From positions 3,596,001-3,660,000 of the forward strand of contig NZ_CP015378.1 of NCBI RefSeq assembly GCF_001629705.1: 64,000 nt of DNA, in the 5' to 3' direction. Positions within the stretch are counted from its first letter, which is position 1, and each line of letters starts with the position of its first letter. Below are positions 61,227 through 64,000 of the stretch, in pieces. The notes beneath the pieces were generated by a model. That model did not search any database, was not told where the DNA came from, and saw only the letters and a program-made list of their open reading frames with translations. Made by a program: the position numbers and the translations under genes. The stretch is from Fictibacillus phosphorivorans. Its GTDB lineage: Bacteria; Bacillota; Bacilli; Bacillales; Fictibacillaceae.

Positions 61227-62417
61227 ATGAAGAAAGAGTCAAAAGCTAGTATTCTTTTAGGCGCAGCGTTTTTGATGGCGACATCTGCCATCGGGCCAGG
61301 GTTTTTAACACAGACCACACACTTCACGTCCATTCTCGCAGCCAGTTTTGGTTTTGTTATTTTAACATCGATCATTATTGATATCGGCGCGCAAATGAAC
61401 GTATGGCGAATTATCGCTGTCTCTGAAAAAAGAGCACAAGATATTGCAAACGCCGTCCTTCCGGGCTTAGGTGTATTCCTAGCCATATTGATTGTAATTG
61501 GAGGACTTGCGTTTAACATCGGAAATATAGCCGGTGCAGGTCTTGGTCTAAACGTATTGTTCGGCGTTTCCCCTACAATGGGGGCTATACTCAGTGGGAT
61601 TGTTGCTATCTTAGTATTCGTTGTGCGTGAAGCTGGAAAAGCGATGGACCGTTTCACACAAGTTGCTGGTTTTGTCATGATCGCTTTAACCGTATATGTG
61701 ATGTTCACAGCTCAACCTCCTGTTGGAGAAGCGGTTGTAAAAACGTTCGCACCTGATACGATTGATATTTTAGCAATCGTCACATTAGTGGGTGGAACAG
61801 TTGGTGGATATATCACGTTTGCTGGAGCACACAGATTGCTTGATGCAGGAATTAAAGGAAAAGAAAGCTTAGGAGAAGTAACAAAAGGGTCGATTTCCGC
61901 AATCGGAATTGCATCCATCATGCGTATTTTCTTATTCTTAGCGGCACTTGGAATCGTTTCTCAAGGTCTTGCACTTGACCCGAAAAACCCTCCTGCTTCT
62001 GTGTTCCAGTTAGCTGCCGGAAACATTGGTTATAAAATGTTCGGTGTCGTTATGTGGGCCGCTGCCATCACATCTGTTGTTGGTGCAGCATATACGTCGG
62101 TTTCATTCATCCGTACATTCAGTGCAACATTGGAGAAATACCACAAATGGATCATCATCGGTTTTATCGCTATTTCAACCGTGGTCTTCGCACTCGTTGG
62201 AAAACCAGTAGCCATTTTAATTCTTGTAGGTGCGTTAAACGGACTCATTCTTCCAATCTCACTCGGCGTGATGTTGATTGCAGCATACAAGCCTAAGATT
62301 GTTGGAGATTACAAGCATCCGATGTGGATGACGGTTTTTGGCGTCGTGATCGTTCTTATGATGGCAGCGATGAGTGTGTATACGATGTACACAGAAGTTC
62401 CGAAACTTTTCGCTTAA
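61227..62417 (+). CDS. ycsG: NRAMP-related transporter (YcsG-like)
   Basis: A 396-residue membrane protein with about eleven helices in the NRAMP/LeuT fold. GPGFL (23-27) aligns with the first NRAMP helix, but the metal-binding DPGN is replaced by TSIL (34-37). In the sixth-helix region YITFAGAH (195-202) replaces the MPH motif. The known metal ligands (Asp, Asn, Met) are therefore absent, so it should not carry divalent metals. Its constant place beside oxoprolinase genes suggests a substrate such as 5-oxoproline or a related acid; that is inferred. RBS AGGAGG precedes ATG. Confidence 0.85.
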   Translation: MKKESKASILLGAAFLMATSAIGPGFLTQTTHFTSILAASFGFVILTSIIIDIGAQMNVWRIIAVSEKRAQDIANAVLPGLGVFLAILIVIGGLAFNIGNIAGAGLGLNVLFGVSPTMGAILSGIVAILVFVVREAGKAMDRFTQVAGFVMIALTVYVMFTAQPPVGEAVVKTFAPDTIDILAIVTLVGGTVGGYITFAGAHRLLDAGIKGKESLGEVTKGSISAIGIASIMRIFLFLAALGIVSQGLALDPKNPPASVFQLAAGNIGYKMFGVVMWAAAITSVVGAAYTSVSFIRTFSATLEKYHKWIIIGFIAISTVVFALVGKPVAILILVGALNGLILPISLGVMLIAAYKPKIVGDYKHPMWMTVFGVVIVLMMAAMSVYTMYTEVPKLFA

Positions 62418-62442
62418 CTACTTATAAAAAGGGGAGCTTGTA

Positions 62443-63234
62443 ATGAACGCACTAGACCGTTTAACTCCAGTTGAAGCCCGTGATCTAATACGCCGCGGTG
62501 AGTGGAGAAAGCCAACAAGTGGACTCTCAAACGGCTTTACGCAAGGAAATCTTGTGGTGTTACCGAAAGATCTAGCGTTTGAGTTTCTCCTGTTCTGTCA
62601 GCGAAACCCGAAGCCTTGTCCGGTGCTAGATGTAACGGAGCCTGGTTCCGCCGTTCCTGCCCTTGTTGCACCAGGTGCCGATCTACGCGTCGACATACCG
62701 AAGTATAACATTTATCGTCACGGTGAGCTTGTTGAAGAATGTACCGATATTACTTCGCTATGGAATGAAGACATGGTCGGTTTCCTGCTCGGCTGCAGCT
62801 TTACGTTTGAACATGCGTTGATGAACAATGGAATTCCTGTTCGTCACATCGAGCGAGGATGCAACGTTCCGATGTTTAAAACAAACATCGACTGTGTAAA
62901 GGCAGGCCGTTTCGAAGGTCCGATGGTCGTGAGCATGCGTCCTGTTCCTGAAAAAGACGTCGTTCGAGCCGTTCAAGTCACAAGCCGATTCCCTTCCGTT
63001 CACGGAGCGCCGGTTCATATCGGGAATCCCGAAGCGATCGGGGTTTCTGATCTCTATCAACCAGATTTCGGTGACCCTGTTCAGATTCATGACGGTGAAG
63101 TTCCTGTGTTTTGGGCATGCGGAGTAACGCCTCAAGCCGTCGCGATGCATGTGAAACCTGAGATCATGATCACGCACGCTCCCGGGCATATGTTCATTAC
63201 GGATGTTCGTGATGAAAAGTATGGGGTTTTGTAA
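62443..63234 (+). CDS. ycsI: DUF1445 putative hydro-lyase (YcsI)
   Basis: A 263-residue cytoplasmic protein. Family stretches are TPVEARDLIRRGEWRKPTSGLSNGFTQGNLVVLP, FLLFCQRNPKPCPVLDVTEPG, FLLGCSFTFEHALMNNGIPVRHIERGCNVPMFKTNI, and PVFWACGVTPQAV...ITHAPGHMFITDV. A relative acts as a D-glutamate cyclase in mammals, giving 5-oxo-D-proline, which fits its place beside oxoprolinase genes. It ends the cluster, with GGGGAG in front of ATG and a strong terminator after it. Confidence 0.9.
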   Translation: MNALDRLTPVEARDLIRRGEWRKPTSGLSNGFTQGNLVVLPKDLAFEFLLFCQRNPKPCPVLDVTEPGSAVPALVAPGADLRVDIPKYNIYRHGELVEECTDITSLWNEDMVGFLLGCSFTFEHALMNNGIPVRHIERGCNVPMFKTNIDCVKAGRFEGPMVVSMRPVPEKDVVRAVQVTSRFPSVHGAPVHIGNPEAIGVSDLYQPDFGDPVQIHDGEVPVFWACGVTPQAVAMHVKPEIMITHAPGHMFITDVRDEKYGVL

Positions 63235-63256
63235 GGCGAGATAGTTAAATGAGGAG

Positions 63257-63290
63257 AGAATCTACTTTGGTAGATTCTTTTTTCTTTTTT
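63257..63290 (+). terminator. terminator of the pxp cluster
   Basis: A 9-bp perfect stem (63257-63265 with 63270-63278) followed by a long T-run. Confidence 0.9.
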
Positions 63291-63331
63291 AGAGAGCTTT
63301 TTTAGGTGTGAGGATGACTATTTGGGTACAA

Positions 63332-63485
63332 ATGTTGTTCTTAGCGGTGGTGACGAGCGTTTTATCGGTGAAAAAGTAGCGATCATAGGTGCTCGCAGCT
63401 ACGTTACCGGTGAATACGTTGCGTTTACAGGTGGAAACAAGCACATTAGCGGTGAACGTGTAACAAATATAAAAACACGTACCGT
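63332..63485 (-). repeat. phased hairpin-array element, copy 7 (CACC type, inverted)
   Basis: The only copy in minus orientation. Core at 63485-63458, six units from 63457 down to 63332, opening (minus strand) with GTTCACCGCTAA, TTCCACCTGTAAA, ATTCACCGGTAA, GAGCACCTATGA, TTTCACCGATAAA and CACCACCGCTAA. A seventh, decayed unit may follow. It fills the gap between the terminators of the convergent ycsI and PfkB genes. Confidence 0.9.
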
Positions 63486-63507
63486 AAAATCCACCATTCT
63501 TCACATC

Positions 63508-63547
63508 AAAAAAGGCAGTCAAAAGTATATCTACTTTTATAGACCGC
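63508..63547 (-). terminator. terminator of the PfkB kinase gene
   Basis: GGCGGTCTATAAAAGTA pairs imperfectly with TACTTTTGACTGCC around a 4-base loop; six T follow on the minus strand. Confidence 0.8.
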
Positions 63548-63559
63548 CTCTCGCCTTGC

Positions 63560-64000
63560 TTAACCCCTACCCATTAGTTCCAGTACTTGTGTCTTATTCG
63601 GCAATGCTGAGATCGCACCTTTCCCACTTGCCGTTAATGCACCGCTTGCATTCGCAAACTTCAAAATGTCTTCATGGTGCTCTTGGAGTACGATTAATAA
63701 ATTATCAAGTGTAGCTTCAGCCTCTAGCAGTTTAAACAAAAATCCACCAATAAACGCATCACCTGCACCCGTTGTATCCTGAACTTCAATCTTGTACCCT
63801 GCTGATTCCCACTTTGCATCTCTGACGTAAAGGTCAGCTCCTGCTGCACCCTTCGTATACACAATTACTTGCACATCACCTACAAATAATGAATCAATGG
63901 CTTTATCCACATCATGAATTCCTGTGATGAATTCCAGCTCCTCATCGGACACTTTCACAATATGTGCGTGCGGTAAAAACTCATGAATCGCATTCCGGCA
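63560..64000 (-). CDS. PfkB family sugar kinase (fructokinase-like), partial
   Basis: The C-terminal 146 residues of a ribokinase/PfkB kinase; the reading frame stays open to the right edge, so the N-terminus lies outside the window. AHIVKVSDEELEFITG is the lid/substrate region, VIVYTKGAAGADLYV the strand before the nucleotide site, and DTTGAGDAFIGGF the anion hole with catalytic Asp. LKFANASGALTASGKGAISALPNKTQV closes the fold, as in bacterial fructokinases. An apparent internal start at 63958 is a GTG inside this domain, not a real start. The convergent neighbour is the pxp cluster. Confidence 0.88.
   Translation of the reverse strand, partial: CRNAIHEFLPHAHIVKVSDEELEFITGIHDVDKAIDSLFVGDVQVIVYTKGAAGADLYVRDAKWESAGYKIEVQDTTGAGDAFIGGFLFKLLEAEATLDNLLIVLQEHHEDILKFANASGALTASGKGAISALPNKTQVLELMGRG

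Noticed and set aside
62758..63189. 143-residue open frame on the minus strand
   Set aside because: It is antisense to ycsI, which has clear family motifs and a ribosome binding site.
63560..63958. A complete small kinase starting at 63958
   Set aside because: The frame continues through the right edge with PfkB-type sequence; the GTG at 63958 is internal.

Overview
The window looks like a chromosomal segment of a Gram-positive, spore-former-type Bacillaceae (Bacillus/Fictibacillus-like). The support is strong AGGAGG-type ribosome binding sites, frequent TTG/GTG starts, SigA promoters with CcpA cre sites, WalR-type boxes, lipoprotein solute-binding proteins without a dedicated ATPase, and a kip/pxp cluster like that of Bacillus subtilis. 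I cannot name the species. No tRNA, rRNA, CRISPR array, prophage or intact insertion sequence was seen.

Layout. 1-15 kb is a cell-envelope and housekeeping region. It holds a GT2 glycosyltransferase, three secreted NlpC/P60 endopeptidases with different wall-binding modules, an S8 protease, a C39-like protease, a VanZ-like protein, a class B lipoprotein PBP (PbpC type), an ArgH-family lyase, a DJ-1/PfpI protein and an ECF sigma/anti-sigma pair. 15-37 kb is a carbohydrate locus: GH3, two GH35, a PF10091/GH144-type glucanase, two pairs of CUT1 permeases, two solute-binding proteins (one fused to carbohydrate-binding-like domains), a DUF5696 protein and an NHL-TPR-Yip1 membrane protein. GH3 and the distal GH35 share a palindromic operator and cre sites. 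37.2-38.8 kb is a small AT-rich pair of unknown genes. 38.8-51.5 kb is a mannoside-type locus: solute-binding protein, two permeases, FAD oxidoreductase, GH38, a ROK-kinase/RpiR fusion, acetyl esterase, DUF4127 and ROK fructokinase. 51.9-59.3 kb carries a secreted GH10-like protein and amino-sugar genes (nagB, nagA, an RpiR regulator, nanE, manA). 59.5-63.2 kb is pxpB-pxpC-ycsG-ycsI. The right edge cuts a PfkB sugar kinase.

The genes suggest a saprophyte that imports oligosaccharides through several CUT1 transporters energised by an ATPase encoded elsewhere, cleaves them with cytoplasmic and secreted glycosidases, and funnels mannose and amino sugars to fructose-6-phosphate under CcpA control.

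The most unusual signal is a family of seven intergenic elements of about 154 bp. Each has a 28-29 bp hairpin core (ACGGTACGTGTT...ACACGTTC) followed by six phased 21-bp units. Each unit starts with a short conserved word (TTTCACCTGTAAA type or TTTCGCTCA type) and then has a non-conserved remainder. Phase is kept without indels although the variable parts are unrelated between copies. All seven lie between transcription units. I know no named family that fits.
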